A DNA stretch of 64,000 nucleotides from the NCBI RefSeq assembly GCF_032854445.1, contig NC_088307.1, forward strand, positions 14,086,017-14,150,016, read 5' to 3'. The notes under the pieces were generated by a model, which saw only the letters and a program-made list of their open reading frames with translations, did no database searches and was not told where the DNA came from. The position numbers and the translations under genes were made by a program. Positions 32,691-45,433 of this stretch are shown piece after piece; the stretch's first letter is position 1, and the number at the start of each line of letters is the position of its first letter. This DNA is from Liolophura sinensis. Lineage: Eukaryota > Mollusca > Polyplacophora > Chitonida > Chitonidae.

Positions 32691-32934
32691 TTGGCGTTCA
32701 GCATTGAAGGAGATAGCACAACGACTGGTTGACCTGTATCAGTTTAACCCGTATCAGTGGTGTCTTACATGCCCTCGGTAAGTCGTCAAAGCGAAGCAGC
32801 ACTAGAAAAAAGAGCGGTGGAATTCCGTCATGCGAAAAGGAGGCTCATTACCTGCACTCTATGGATTCCTTCGTCGCCATATGAATGAAAAATTGTTAAA
32901 AACAACGTTAAACCCTAAGCACTCACTCACTGAA
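32691..32934 (+). mobile_element. SINE family B copy with intact 3' end
   Basis: It has ttggcgttcagcattgaagg, tggttgacctgtatcagttt, the gcactctatggattccttcg block, atgaatgaaaaattgttaaa and the tail aacgttaaaccctaagcact followed by cactcact. It is the best 3' end of this family in the window. Confidence 0.8.
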
Positions 32935-33330
32935 TGCCCGACTAGTCAGGAAGGAGGATGCTAATTTTAGTAATTATTATTTCAACCCCAAAATACCCGT
33001 AATACTCCCCTCTCCCCTCACCAACACATATAGGCAACACCCCTAGGCACCCCCACCAGCTTAGCCTTCCACCGTTAGAGCGTTAAAACAGGATGTGACT
33101 CATTGCAAACGAGTGCTGTAACATATCACATTTTACATGACTGCATTCTATGTTTTACCCTAATTCTGATTTAACCATGGTGTCATGGTTAAGTTGTTAC
33201 TATTAAAGCATTTACATGAGCAGTCAGACTAAAACCCTATATAACTGAAGTAAATTAAGAAGAAGTCGAAATTAAAGGGTTATCTGAGGCCATTTACCAA
33301 CTGTATATAAAGTCGTTGTATTGTATAATG

Positions 33331-33490
33331 TATTTATTTATTTATTATTTATTTGATTGGTGTTTTACGCCGTACTCAAGAATATTTCGCTTATACAGCG
33401 TCGGCCAGCATTACGGTGGGAGGAAACCGGGCAGAGCCCGGGGGAAACCCACGACCATCCGCAGGTTGCTGCAGACCTTCCCACTTACGT
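33331..33490 (-). mobile_element. SINE family A, 3' half
   Basis: On the + strand it starts with an (ATTT)n run, then gattggtgttttacgccgta, ctcaagaatatttcgcttat, gggcagagcccgggggaaac, and stops inside the core at cttcccacttacgt. The head is missing. Confidence 0.85.
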
Positions 33491-33984
33491 GTATAATGTA
33501 AGTTACCCAGATTTTTGCCACTGACTTATATGCTCATTTTGCCTAATTCTGAGAGTTCCATTGATAGTAGGTAAAAATGTGTTTTGAGCTTCATTTAGGA
33601 GATCTGTGTAGGATTATATCCTACTGGAAAATTGTAAGTTTCAGCCTAACAATGGATACATGTTGTAACATTAACGTGCCTCTGTACGTTTTTGGTGGAG
33701 ATTTTCGAACAATTACTGTGTATGTGATACATTGAGTTCACACGCTGTAGTGTCATGACAACCACTGTATGAACTTCATATCGTGTTACTCTATTAACCC
33801 TTGGTGCAGAATGTTACATGTGAATACAACGTCACGTTCTAGTGCTCTAGTGGTTAACAATACCACAATAACAATCCCATCTTTAATAAGTAGCCTTCAT
33901 TCACACAATACAATCGCAATTCACAATTTAAGTCTTCTTCCCAGACCGTATGTGCTTGATCTAGTGGTGTGAACTACAATTTTA

Positions 33985-34222
33985 CAACGGCGTATAGACT
34001 ATACAACGGTGTATATATTATAACAGTGTATATATTACAACGGTGTATAAACTACAATCTATACCAGTGAGTTTGGCCTATCAGTGAGAGAGATCCATTA
34101 GTGAGTGTGGCCTGCCAGTTAGTGTGGCCTATCAGTGAGTGTGGCATATCACTGAGTGTGGCATATCAGTTAGTGAGACCCATCAGTTAGTGTGGCCTAT
34201 CAGTGAGTGTGGCCTGTCATCA
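33985..34222 (+). repeat. Two short degenerate tandem tracts
   Basis: First, about 33985-34060 has three to four variants of tacaacggtgtatatatta. Then 34080-34220 has about seven variants of a ~20-bp cagtgagtgtggcctat unit. Confidence 0.75.
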
Positions 34223-36204
34223 CTTAAGGACAGACACATTGTGGTGAGACCGCATCAGGCATGTAGTCAAACAGTTATAGCTACGTTGGCCTAGTGAACT
34301 GTACAGCTCGGGCGGATATATACGGCATACGGTACGGGCCAGGAACAAAGGAATGAACATACTGTAGTGATGTATATATATATACAGCCTATACATATGT
34401 ACGGCCTATCCTGTGTTTGGAAGAAGTCTTGTTAAGTATACTTGCACGTGTATAAAGTAAAGAAGGTAACAGAGCGTTCGGAGTGAAAGCTTACCTGTGT
34501 CGATGAAGATCGGTGGAGCGCAGGTAAGTTCTGAGAAACGCTAATTAACGGATTGGTGTACACATTACTTTTATCTGTAGAATATACATGCATATGACGG
34601 AGTAAAGGACGTCCCACTAACGCTATGTGTACACTTTAATTATAGACTCACATCATAGTGAGACGACGGCTCAGGAGTTAGATCCAGCTTCACTCGGATG
34701 CTTTTTCAATCACATCTCCGCTAAGCCGCTGAGAGCTAATTAATTTGACCCAGATAGGAAAAGAGTTAGAAAACTGCCATTTGAGGACTTAATGGACGAA
34801 AAATGATAGGAAGTTAAGGTACTCATTACTCAGCGCATGACCCGTGTATAGGTCACATACACCCTCACAAGACGAAGTAGCGTAAGTCGAACTAAATATA
34901 AAGGTAGCTGAAAAAGATCAAAAATTGATTGTCCCGTTTTATGGCCTGCGTTAAATTGCATTTGATTTTTTTTATTGCGGATGGAAAACAATAAAACTTC
35001 TGTCTAAACATGAATGATCAAAATAACTGAGATTCCGATGTGTCTGCTTCTGTCTGATCAAGCTCTACAAGATGTCAAAAATCATCTGACAAACGCTTTT
35101 ACTTATTATACCAGTCTTCGGGTATTTGTTATATATGTGACACATGTACGCCTATATGTACTGCCTTAGTTCGAACATAATACGGACTACCGTCTTTTAA
35201 CATGTCGGATATGCTTTCAATGTTAAGGAAGAGGTAATACAATTGCCATGCTTAAACGATTCTTGAAAATAAACTCTATAACGATGTTTTTGTAAAGGTG
35301 AATTAGGGCAAAAATTGTTTTTTTTTTAATTTTTATTTTGAGGCATAATTTATATGTCTTAATAACAGCTATGAACTTATGCATAGTTTAGTGTCAGTGA
35401 TGACAAATTTTCGGAGATGACTTCATCGATGAGTTTACAGAAAACGCTGGACGAGGTTAGTACGCCCTCCACTTATATTTAGTCCCCCCCCCCCCCCCCC
35501 CCCGCTTAAAAATGAAAGAGTTGTTTCGACAGCTATCAACTGTAACGTTGCGAATACGCCTTACTTTATTTCGGGTACTGTACAGTAAGACTGTGAGAAA
35601 AGCAGTTTGTAACAAGCTTTTTAGAAGGTGTTTTTCACCGATATAATACCTTTCAGTGAATGTTGTATGTTTACATCTCGTTTGAGGTTTCACATTAATA
35701 TACACTGTTCACTTTAACCGCATTTACTGGATAACTACTCTCTGTGTTGTTAGGAATGTTATGACAGGCACGAAATATGGAAACGCTCCAGTAAGTAAGT
35801 TTGTGGCGTAAGTACGAGTGACTTAATCAGAACTTTCAAAACGGATATCTTATTTTTTTTCTCCTAAAGCACGCTCAAACTCATGAGCGACCACGTATGA
35901 TCCCAGACCTGCCGGAACCTTTTGGCTCCCTGGACCCTCATCAACTGATTGGCTGGCCAATTGCATCCTACTACCATTAACTGTTTATAACAATCACGAC
36001 GAAACTGTATAGATTTGAGACAAACGCTATCTCGATAACATCTATAGAATGGAGGAATCCGTTGTTATGGTAACATCCTTAGAATAGGTAATAATGCTAT
36101 CGTGATGACATACCCATAAAATGAAGAAATACAGCTACTAGATAGAAGAAATATGTAACTGATATTGGAATTCCCCGATAAAATTTGCTTGGGAGTTTAA
36201 ACGA
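34223..36204. other. Intergenic DNA, possible noncoding exon at 34440-34521
   Basis: No gene is recognised. At 34522 a perfect donor (gcgcag|gtaagt) follows a stretch with ATG at 34503 and a TATA-rich segment about 130 bases upstream (34370-34384). This could be the 5' noncoding exon of a downstream + strand gene, which is an inference only. A 20-base C-run lies at about 35480-35502. Confidence 0.25.
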
Positions 36205-37612
36205 AGGTTCCAGGGTCAGTATAGCTCCATGTTTTATAACCACACAAAGACAGATAGAGGGAAGGTTCCAGGGTCAGTATAGTTCCATTTTTATAACCAT
36301 ACAAAGACAGATAGAGCGAAGGTTCCAGGGTCGGTATAGCTCCATGTTTTATAACCACACAAAGACAGATAGAGGGAAGGTTCCAGGGTCAGTATAGCTC
36401 CATGTTTTATAACCATACAAAGACAGATAGAGGGAAAGTTCCAGGGTCAGTATAGCTCCATACTTTATAACCATACAAAAACAGATAGAGCGAAGGTTCC
36501 AGGAGTCAGTATAGCTCCATGCTTTATAACCATACAAAAACAGATAGAGCCAAGGTTCCAGGGTCAGTATAGTTCCATGTTTTATAACCATACAAAGACA
36601 GATAGAGCGAAGGTTCCAGGAGTCAGTATAGTTCCATGTTTTATAACCATACAAAGACATATAGAGCGAAGGTTCCAGGAGTCAGTATAGTTCCATGTTT
36701 TATAACCATACAAAGACAGATAGAGGGAAGGTTCCAGGAGTCAGTATAGTTCCATGTTTTATAACCACACAAAGACAGATAGAGGGAAGGTTCCAGGGTC
36801 AGTATAGTTCCATGTTTTATAACCACACAAAGACAGATAGAGGGAATGTTCCAGAGTCAGTATAGTTCCATGTTTTATAACCACACAAAGACAGATAGAG
36901 GGAAGGTTCCAGGGTCAGTATAGCTCCATGTTTTATAACCACACAAAGACAGATAGAGGGAAGGTTCCAGGAGTCAGTATAGTTCCATGTTTTATAACCA
37001 CACAAAGACAGATAGAGGGAAGGTTCCAGGGTCAGTATAGCTCCATGTTTTATAACCACACAAAGACAGATAGAGCGAAGGTTTCAGGGTCAGTATACAG
37101 TGTAGTTCCATGTTTTATAACCACACAAAGACAGATAGAAGGAAAGTTCCAGGGTCAGTATAGTTCCATGTTTTATAACCACACAAAGACAGATAGAGGG
37201 AAGGTTCCAGGGTCAGTATAGATCCGTGTTTTATAACCACACAAAGACAGATAGAGGGAAGGTTCCAGGGTCAGTATAGCTCCATGTTTTATAACCACAC
37301 AAAGACAGATAGAGCGAAGGTTTCAGGGTCAGTATACAGTGTAGTTCCATGTTTTATAACCACACAAAGACAGATAGAGGGAAGGTTCCAGGGTCAGTAT
37401 AGTTCCATGTTTTATAACCATACAAAGACAGATAGAGGGAAGGTTCCAGGAGTCAGTATAGTTCCATGTTTTATAACCACACAAAGACAGATAGAGGGAA
37501 GGTTCCAGGGTCAGTATAGCTCCATGTTTTATAACCACACAAAGACAGATAGAAGGAAGGTTCCAGGGTCAGTATACAGTGTAGTTCCATGTTTTATAAC
37601 CACACAAAGACA
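36205..37612 (+). repeat. Minisatellite, 58-bp unit, about 24 copies
   Basis: The unit reads ggttccagggtcagtatagt, tccatgttttataaccacac, aaagacagatagagggaa. Variants of 59 bp (ggagtcag) and 66 bp (extra tacagtg) are placed in repeating order, suggesting higher-order duplication. Because 58 is not a multiple of three, the frames cycle through three translations. Confidence 0.95.
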
Positions 37613-37875
37613 GATACTGAGCGCTCTTCACGCTGATCTGTTTAAGTATAATATTATCCCAGATCGGGCCTGTAACTATTGTCCATGTCCTAACGAAACA
37701 GCGTATCATCTCCTAATAGAGTGCCCACACATTGCCCCTCCTGGGAAGCATATGCTTGTAGACATAGCAAAAATCATGTGTCCAGGAATTCACCAATCCT
37801 TACTGTTGGCTGATTCACTGATTTCACTCATCCGTTGGGTTGTGCCTTATGCCTTGTGCCTTGTGTGCCTTTGAC
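37613..37875 (+). pseudogene. C-terminal fragment of a non-LTR retrotransposon ORF2
   Basis: Directly after the last 58-bp unit the frame reads LSALHADLFKYNIIPDRAC, then NYCPCPNETAYHLLIECPHI, APPGKHMLVDIAKI. This matches the end of LINE polymerases, where a cysteine-histidine knuckle (C..C...E...H.L..CP) follows the RT. Only about 85 codons remain before a stop. The fragment is joined without a gap to the minisatellite. Confidence 0.7.
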
Positions 37876-38117
37876 AGACGTATGCTTATAGCATGCAACC
37901 TAATATATTACAGATATCTGTCAGTTCATTTTGCAACAGAGGTCTGTTAAAAGTCATCGCATTTTGGTGTTCCGCGTGTCACGTGTGAAAATCCCTCGTA
38001 GTCGATGACTTCACGAACATCTCCAAGTGTAATAGTAATGGCGTAAAATATTTCACTGTGTTTTGACACTCAATGGTCGCGTCCACGCCCACATACATTC
38101 AAAAAACCAGTTTGTCA

Positions 38118-38329
38118 ATTTTAACTGAAAATCTGTTGTGTGAGTGATGCTAGGATATATTCTGTTCTTGCAGCAGATTGATCTGTTAAATATGATACAC
38201 ATATTCTATTAATTTAACATGAAGATTCTGTTAAGCTAACAGGATGTTCTGTTGAATTTGACAGAATATTGTGCTAAAATAACAGAATAGGTTATAGCAT
38301 CACTCAAACAACAGACTTTCTATTAAAAT
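38118..38329. mobile_element. MITE with ~34-bp terminal inverted repeats
   Basis: The left end attttaactgaaaatctgtt continues gtgtgagtgatgct (38118-38151). It pairs with the right end 38296-38329, whose reverse complement is attttaatagaaagtctgtt then gtttgagtgatgct. The interior is AT-rich with repeated ctgttaa/ttaacag motifs and no coding capacity. A degenerate relative lies at 18662-18880. Confidence 0.75.
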
Positions 38330-39875
38330 GAACAGAATAATTTTTTCGGTGTAAAGGTATTTTTAAATTCGCTAACCGCTCACTGTTGGGCTTTAAAAAG
38401 GCGAAGAATTCTTTTGGCCAGTGTGAACAGAAGCCTCATATTTTTCATGGGAACAGTGTTCAGTATTCTGATCCAGTTTCTTGGCGTTACACAAACAACA
38501 ATTTACGTCAAACACCGATGACATTTCACGATTTGAAAGGTGATAGCCTTACACAAACTATGTCAGGCCAACACATGACGTGTCTCGCTTGAAAGCATTG
38601 CGTTTTGCTACTTAACAACCTTCTTAGCGACAACACGGCGTAAGGTATGTGTAAGTCAGTACAAGAATGTTCTAGAACAGAAGCTGGGCGTGTAAGGTAA
38701 GTTATTTGCAAATACATAACTCTGATTCAACTACTACTACCACGAGTAACAATGTGAAACGTTTCCTAATTACGAAACAATGTTCCAGATATGGGTGTCT
38801 AGCGGCAGTTTTTACAGTCATCAAGGTGAATGAACCAGGTAATTATTTTAGGTCGAAAGGGTAGTCTGAGACTTAGGAGTTTTTCACGTCGAAATAAAAA
38901 TTGCCTAAAATTTTTCAGAACTCACAGACAGAACCCCGTTCCACAAGTACATTGCCTTGCCAACTTCACTGGTGCATGTACCATATTTGTAAAATCATCC
39001 ACTTTCTGTTTACTTCCGGATAACCGCCATTTTGAAGAAATCACATTTTGCCATGGAGTCTGCACCAAACTGTAACCAGTGATCTGGCATTTTATAGAAC
39101 AAATTTGAGTTCCCTATGTTTCCTGTGTGTTTGTCTAGTGATATAGACATAACAGTATGAGCTCATGCATCTGAACCAGGGCCTCATTATGCTTATTGCC
39201 ATATAATATCTTTGCGTGTAGCTTTAGGCTGATCCATGCCTCAAATCGAATGACGCCAAGGCATTAGTCAATATTTTGGGACGATTCTTCACAGAAAAAG
39301 CACCATGATGCAAACTGCATAATTGATATATGGAAATGATCACATACATATGTAATATAACTACTTCTGTATTTCGAAATGTATTTCTAGTTTCAAGTAT
39401 CTAGTGTGAAATATTTTTAGAAATATATATTTTTCTAAAACTGGATAGTATCGTACCGTAAGTCAAAAGCATGTACAACATTGATATAGCTGAAATACTG
39501 GCAATGTAACGTTAAACCCCGGTCGTTCATTTATTACAAATATATGAGAAACTGTATAACGAGAGAACTCAATGTTATGAAATGTTGCGAATTTCGAGAA
39601 AGATCAGAATACGCCATACATCTCATCCGAGAATAGATTCCTTGAGCCTGAGGCTTCTTAGCCTTACAGAATATAACGACCTCTCCTTTGTGTGTTCTAA
39701 TTACAATATACAAAAATGAAGTAGGCTTTGGATAAATGTTACACGAGTCTACGCTGCATTTACAGTATTTCACGTGAAAATAGTCTTAAAGGAACAAAGA
39801 AATTGTCGTTGTGCTGAATAACATGACTACATCATTCTGCTTTTTTATATTAAGTACTGAATTTAAAAACAGATG
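38330..39875. other. Intergenic DNA, nothing recognised
   Basis: AT-rich sequence with only short chance frames (60-80 codons) and no repeat family that I could identify. Confidence 0.5.
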
Positions 39876-40014
39876 CGTGCGTGGGAAGGTCTGCAGCAAC
39901 CTGCGGGTGATCGTGGATTTCCCCAGGGGTCTACCAGGTTTCTTCCCACTATAATGCTGGCGTATAAGTGAAATATTCTTGGGTACGGCGTTAATCACCA
40001 ATCAAATAAATAAA
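39876..40014 (+). mobile_element. SINE family A, 3' half
   Basis: It starts at cgtgcgtgggaaggtctgca and contains gcaacctgcgggtgatcgtg and cgtataagtgaaatattctt. It ends atcaccaatcaaataaataa. Confidence 0.85.
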
Positions 40015-40660
40015 GAAAGAAAGAAATCAAACTGGTTGTTGTAGCCTTTAGGTATGCAGACAGATTTTTTTGTAGTCTGCTAATATGTATACGTCGTAAA
40101 ACTCCAGTCAAATTAATAAATAACTACCTGTTATTATTACAAGAAGTAAATAAATATCCTAAGCTCAGGTCTATACTCGGCAAATGTTATCGTGAATTTA
40201 GACGAATGGTTACATTATTTTAAAATGATCTAGCTGGTTTTGTATAAGGCTGTATGGGATCAGGCCTGTAAACATGGCCGTAGGCTATATGAATGAGGTG
40301 ACTTTATTTTGGGTTGCTCTTATTAGGTCTCTATTAGGATGCTCTCTGACTGTTGTGTCTCAGCGTATAGACTTCATTTGACACAATTATCAGCAAGCGA
40401 ACCGGTTTGGAAAAAAGGCAACATATAGGGTCTGATGTTAGTTACATATGTTAGCTGTTCAACACACAATGAAAAAACTAACACTTCAATAAAACTTCTA
40501 TATCTGTACATTCTTCAGGTGTCTGACCTTTATATATACTGTAAAATAGTCTGAAATGGCTGTTTTATTTACTTTACTATCTGGGACATGAAGAATATAT
40601 GAACAGCAAAAGTAATGTTGATGTCGACGTATGCCTCAGTTTTTTTTATAATGATCATTA

Positions 40661-40905
40661 GAATGAATGAATGCTTTTGATTTAACGCCGTACTTAACAA
40701 TTTTACAGTTATATGACGACGACGAGTCATTAATGTGTGAAAATATATTGTGTCTCGTTGTGGCAGGGCGAGTCCATGTCGCCAAAGCTCTTCCGCCACT
40801 GAAGGATCATGCCGAAGACACAGGTATGAAACCCCGCCCAGTCACATTCTACTGACAACGGGCCAACTATTCATGTTTTCTTGCTCTGCCCTCTCAGTGC
40901 AGAAA
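40661..40905 (-). mobile_element. SINE family B copy, antisense
   Basis: Read on the + strand: gaatgaatgaatgcttttga, tttaacgccgtacttaacaa, agttatatgacgacgacgag, then ccactgaaggatcatgccga and cccagtcacattctactgac. These are reverse complements of the family B tail, core and cagtataatgtgactgggt block. Confidence 0.75.
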
Positions 40906-41080
40906 ATCAGTCTAGATTTTTCAAAGCAAAATAGACATCACAGTAAAGTATGAATTAATTCTACGATCGCCAAATATGTAATTAAATTCAGTTGACATAA
41001 AAGGGTGCTATTTATACACCAACTTGTAAAGGGCACATCAGGTTTTTCTGTATACAATTTTTTTTGTTTTAGTACATAAA

Positions 41081-41290
41081 CGTTTCCTCCCACTATAATG
41101 TCAGCTGCCGTCATGAATAGTGGGGCCTCCTCTCTGGTCGTATGGGTGGGATGGTCTGCCAGCAGCCTTCAGAAGATCGTGAGTTTCCCCCGGGCTCTGT
41201 GCGATTTCCTCTAACCGTAATTCTGGTCGCCGTCGTATAAGTGAAATATTCTTGCATATGACTTAAAACAATAATTAAATAAATACAGTG

Positions 41291-41321
<31 letters not shown>

Positions 41322-41391
41322 AAGTGAAAATTATTGAGTAAGTTTGCGGTGTAAGACACTAATACCATAAATAAATAAATAAATAAATAAG
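41081..41391 (+). mobile_element. Nested SINE family A fragments with expanded AAAT tails
   Basis: A fragment (gtttcctcccactataatgt, 41081-41115) is followed by a larger piece (41120-41285, tggtctgccagcagccttca to cgtataagtgaaatattctt). Then come an (AAAT)n expansion (about 41295-41322), another tail fragment (agtgaaaattattgagtaag) and a second (AAAT)n run to 41391. Confidence 0.75.
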
Positions 41392-43814
41392 CTAGATTTT
41401 TGTGTTGAGATCCTTGTATTATGTCTGTGTGATACTATACGGTTGTGGGTTTTAAAATCCATGGCAAATATGTGTAATATAAATAGCAATATATGGATGT
41501 CCAAGACACATGGGCGCAATACACGGTTCGTATACGTTCAGTGTACAGACATCACTGACAACCACTCTTAATGTTTGATCTGCAGCTGTAAGCCATGCTC
41601 AGCTGCAGGGTTATCTGTTTGTTTTAAGTTTATGACACGACCATATTAAATGGTGTTTACACACGCACGCACACACCACACGCCGACTCCAGCGTGGGAA
41701 GCTTGACAATCAAGATTTAAAAGTGGTAGGGTAGAGTGGGGTTGGGGGTGAGGGCGTTCGAAAAAAAAAAAGATTATATTCACCGTAAAGAGTGATTGAA
41801 AGAATAGCCAGTAATAACTGTTTTAGTGCGCATGACCTGTATGGAACCAACAAACCCACTTAGAGACAAGGTTTCAGTATCAGTATCCTGAAGAAAATGA
41901 ATATTATAAAATTTTCAATTATCAAAAGGCTACACCGAAGACTTTAGGAAAAGAGAAGAAAAACCCGTCTACTTCGTATTCTAATCACAGTTTTGAACTT
42001 TCGTTCTTCAGGGTTAATGAGCCTTAGCTGTGCCAAATCATTATTATATACAATATGACCTATGTTCACGTGACATTAGTGGTCGCGTGGTGACAACACT
42101 TACAGCGCATGTGCCACCCTCTGCGCTCGCCGCACATCACTGCCACCACTGAGCAAGCTTGACGTTTGGAACCTTTACGACGCACGTGGGCTTGCTTAAG
42201 CATAGGGCCACAGACCCCCATTAATTTTCCATAAGAGACAATGTTAACGTCTAGCGGCCTTGCAGCCTTATCACTACCTCACACCTTGTGTCCTCTCATC
42301 CAGAATTTCAAACTTTCATCAATAAAGTTCATACCTCCTCAAAGTTTAGACAGTTTCCAGCATTTTAATACCAAGCATGCAGCTGTACACCAAAAATGGC
42401 CGCCTGGGAGCAAAAAAGAACTTTATGCCCTAAAATACACAGAAGTTGTAATAGGGGTTTTTGTCTATATCGTCACCACCAGTGTCCTCGCGCGGTTCTA
42501 TAATAAGCATTCATTAATAAAATCGTTTCAGGTGAGCGCTTAAATCATGTTGCGCACACTTTAAATAAAGACAATACATGTTCATCAAATATTAATAGAA
42601 ACAAAAAGGTTGAGAGAGTTTTATTTAGCTTCTGAAATCACTTTCTGCCCGATCTCCGTGATTCATTAAGCTTGATCTTCAAGATTTTTGTATAAAATTT
42701 CCAAATTATGGCAGTGGTGTAAAGCAATGAGGATAAAGCCTCTTCAAACCCCAATAATGAATTATGATAAAGCTCTATAAAATGAATCTACTACAATTTA
42801 TTCCCTTGAGCAATTTCTTTGTCTCCGTTTATTTTCGTTTTTATAAAAAACATATTTCCCTTATTTTATCTCTCTGCGCTGACCACCCAAACGAAACAGC
42901 AACAGGTGCCATTTTTTTTTCAATCTTTGGTATGACCGGATCCGGGTTTGATCCTAGCTCTCCCGACCTCGAGGTGACCGGTCTAACTATAAGACTACCA
43001 AAGCAGTCAGCCTATTTTAAACGCAGGCTATTACGGAAGCCAGTTACTGCCAAACATAGAAGTATTCCTCAAAACTAATCCCGTGATTACGAGATTCTTT
43101 CAAGTTTGTATTACGAATGAGCTTTCTTGTATATGTACATACTCTAGAATATTTCACTCATACGACCGCAGACAATATTCTTGTGGAAGGAAACTGGACA
43201 CAGCCCGGGGGAAAACCCGTAACCATTATCAGATACACAAACCAATGTTGTAGTGTATTTTTACCACAAAACATAGTAGTGTTTCGATGGCAGGGGAATC
43301 GTCACATTCATACTCACTGCCCAAGACCGGGTTCGAACCCGCATCTCGCTCGTCTCGTTGTCAGGATTCGCAAAATGGATTACTAAAAACATTACTAACA
43401 TATTTATCATTTACATTTGTCACTATGTATAGGCTTGCATCATCCAGATATACAGATTTTGCGATTATGCCCCCCAAAAGCCCGCTGATTTGGACACGCA
43501 AGTGTACATCGATATCCTCGGATCCAAGGTAGGGTGCATTTGTTAAAAGCTAGACGTGTTTTATGACACCTTGTATTTTAAATGCCAGTTGATAATACGG
43601 CACAAGCTGTAAGCAAATGCGCAGTCCACGCCTATCCTGAAGTATGGTGCAATCGCAGTAAGGCGGGTATCATTTCGTTTTATTTTTCCCGTGTTTTATA
43701 TGAGGAAGTTATATAAATATACATATATATACATATACATTCCCAATACAATGTAACAGAAGTATGTAATATATGGTATATGGAGTATTGCCGGCATGAA
43801 CATAAGTATGTGTG
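41392..43814. other. Intergenic DNA with repeat fragments
   Basis: It contains one member of a dispersed repeat pair (42245-42440, partner near 58420-58590). It also has tRNA-like tracts at about 42935-43005 and 43325-43345 (gggttcgaaccc), and a weak family A piece on the - strand (43128-43230: ctctagaatatttcactcat, cacagcccgggggaaaaccc). No gene was identified. Confidence 0.45.
42245..42440 (+). repeat. Dispersed repeat, copy 1 of 2
   Basis: It shares atcactacctcacaccttgt, a cctctcatccag-like block and gtacaccaaaaatggccgcc with 58420-58590, in the same order and spacing. It has no tail and no coding capacity; the family is unidentified. Confidence 0.55.
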
Positions 43815-43905
43815 TATGTTCGTTGGGGTTCAACGTCGTACTATTTTTCAGTCATGAAGTGTGTATATATAGTGTCTTCTTGTGGCAAGGGTCCGCTTCG
43901 GGAGC
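43815..43905 (-). mobile_element. SINE family B, 3' fragment
   Basis: The + strand reading ggggttcaacgtcgtactat, tttttcagtcatgaagtgtg and gtgtcttcttgtggcaaggg is the reverse complement of the family B 3' end. Confidence 0.6.
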
Positions 43906-43949
43906 GGTAGATTTAAGGTCAATCCTGGGTGGAGTAACACCTAAGATCT

Positions 43950-44265
43950 TCCCAGCATCTGGTGTCGCGATCATGTGCCACGTATTTCCCAGCACCTGGT
44001 GTCCCGATCATGTGCCACGTATTTCCCAGCACCTGGTGTCGAAATCATGTGCTACCAGCCTGCATACCTCATCATCTGTTGTCCCGATCATGCGCCACCT
44101 ATTTCCCAGCATCTGATGTCACCATCATGTGCCACCTATTTCTCAGCCTCTGGTGTCCCGATCATGTGCCTCGTATTTCTCAGCATCTGGTGTCACCAAC
44201 ATGTGCCTCGTATTTCTCAGCATCTGGTGTCACCATCATGTGCCACCTATGCCTCATCATCTGGG
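43950..44265 (+). repeat. Minisatellite, ~37-bp unit, 8-9 copies
   Basis: The unit reads cagcatctggtgtcgcgatc then atgtgccacgtatttcc. Units are diverged (cacctgg/catctgg, cgatc/ccatc) and one is shortened near 44050. Confidence 0.9.
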
Positions 44266-44989
44266 AGGCCCGTTGATCAAAACTGTTATAAGACTTCATA
44301 CCGGATTTACCTTTATGCCAAGTCTTCAATTTAGCACCGGTACTTAACCCAAATATAACTGCGTAACAGTATATCAAATATGAACTAAATCTGACTAAGT
44401 CTTGGGGTGGGAGATAAAGGGCCACACACAAACCTGAGCCCCATCGTATAAATGAACTAATTTAGAATACAGCACACAAAGAAATCGTGTTAAATCACTA
44501 AATCAGGAAGCCATATCAAGCTTCTTAATTAAGGTTATTTTAGTAAAACTTAAAAGAAAAGAAAATAAAATAAAAGCCTCACAGCCTACAAATGCACGGA
44601 ATGGAAGCAATAACCAAGCCATTTATATGCAATGAAATGTAAAAATAAATTTTGAGAAATAAATGGACTATATTTAACCGACTTTGATAAAAATAAAAAC
44701 CTGTTTTTAGGTAAGGGAAAAATCATGAAAATACTATACATCTGCTTGCTAAAAAAAAAGAAAGACCTGTCGATATTTTGATAGAAAGTGAAATACTTGA
44801 TTAAAATCAGTACAAACAGTTAACTGAGAAGGAGAATAACAACAGATAATCCACTTCAAAGATTACAAGCAAATCTCACTCTTTTAATCTCCAGTATACC
44901 CTATATTCATAAAGGGTATACCATCGAGCCTACCCTGTGAAGAATTCCTTCCAGACAATTTTACAAGTGCGCCCTATCAGTACTAAACA

Positions 44990-45433
44990 ATGCCGCAAAA
45001 CCTGAGTGTAGGGTCCATATACCGTACCAAGCATTGCCGAAAAGCCTGTGTGTAGGGTCCACATACCGTACCAAGCATTGCCGCAAAGCCTGAGTGTAGA
45101 ATCCATATACTGTATCAGGCAATGCCCCATAGCCTGAGTTTAGGGTCCATATACCGTATCAAGCAAAGCCGCAAAGCCTTAGTGTAGGGTCCATGTACCG
45201 TATCAGGCAATGTCCCAAAGCCTGAGTGTAGGGTCCATATACCGTATAAAGCAATGCCGAAAGCCTGAGTGTATGGTCCATATACCGTATCCGGCAATGC
45301 CACAAAGCCTGAGTGTAGGGTCCATATACCGTACAAGGCAATGCCCCTTAGCGTGTGTGTAGGGTCCATGTACCGTATCAGGCAATGCCACAAAGCCTGA
45401 GTGTAGGGTCCATATACCGTATCAAGCAAAGCC
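44990..45433 (+). repeat. Minisatellite, ~44-bp unit, about ten copies
   Basis: The unit reads aagcctgagtgtagggtcca, tataccgtatcaagcaatgc, cgca. The - strand frames seen through it are repeat artefacts. Confidence 0.92.

Noticed and set aside
36205..37612. CRISPR-like array of regular repeats
   Set aside because: Repeats are directly contiguous without unique spacers and the genome is clearly animal. The same applies to all other arrays here.
37284..37874. 196-codon frame ending in a zinc knuckle as a complete gene
   Set aside because: Its first half is the 58-bp minisatellite. Only the last ~85 codons are meaningful, as a LINE fragment.
42241..42543. 100-codon + strand frame as a gene
   Set aside because: Most of it is the dispersed repeat shared with 58420-58590.
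43325..43345. tRNA T-loop-like gggttcgaaccc
   Set aside because: It is only a short palindrome in SINE-like debris. No box A at the right distance.
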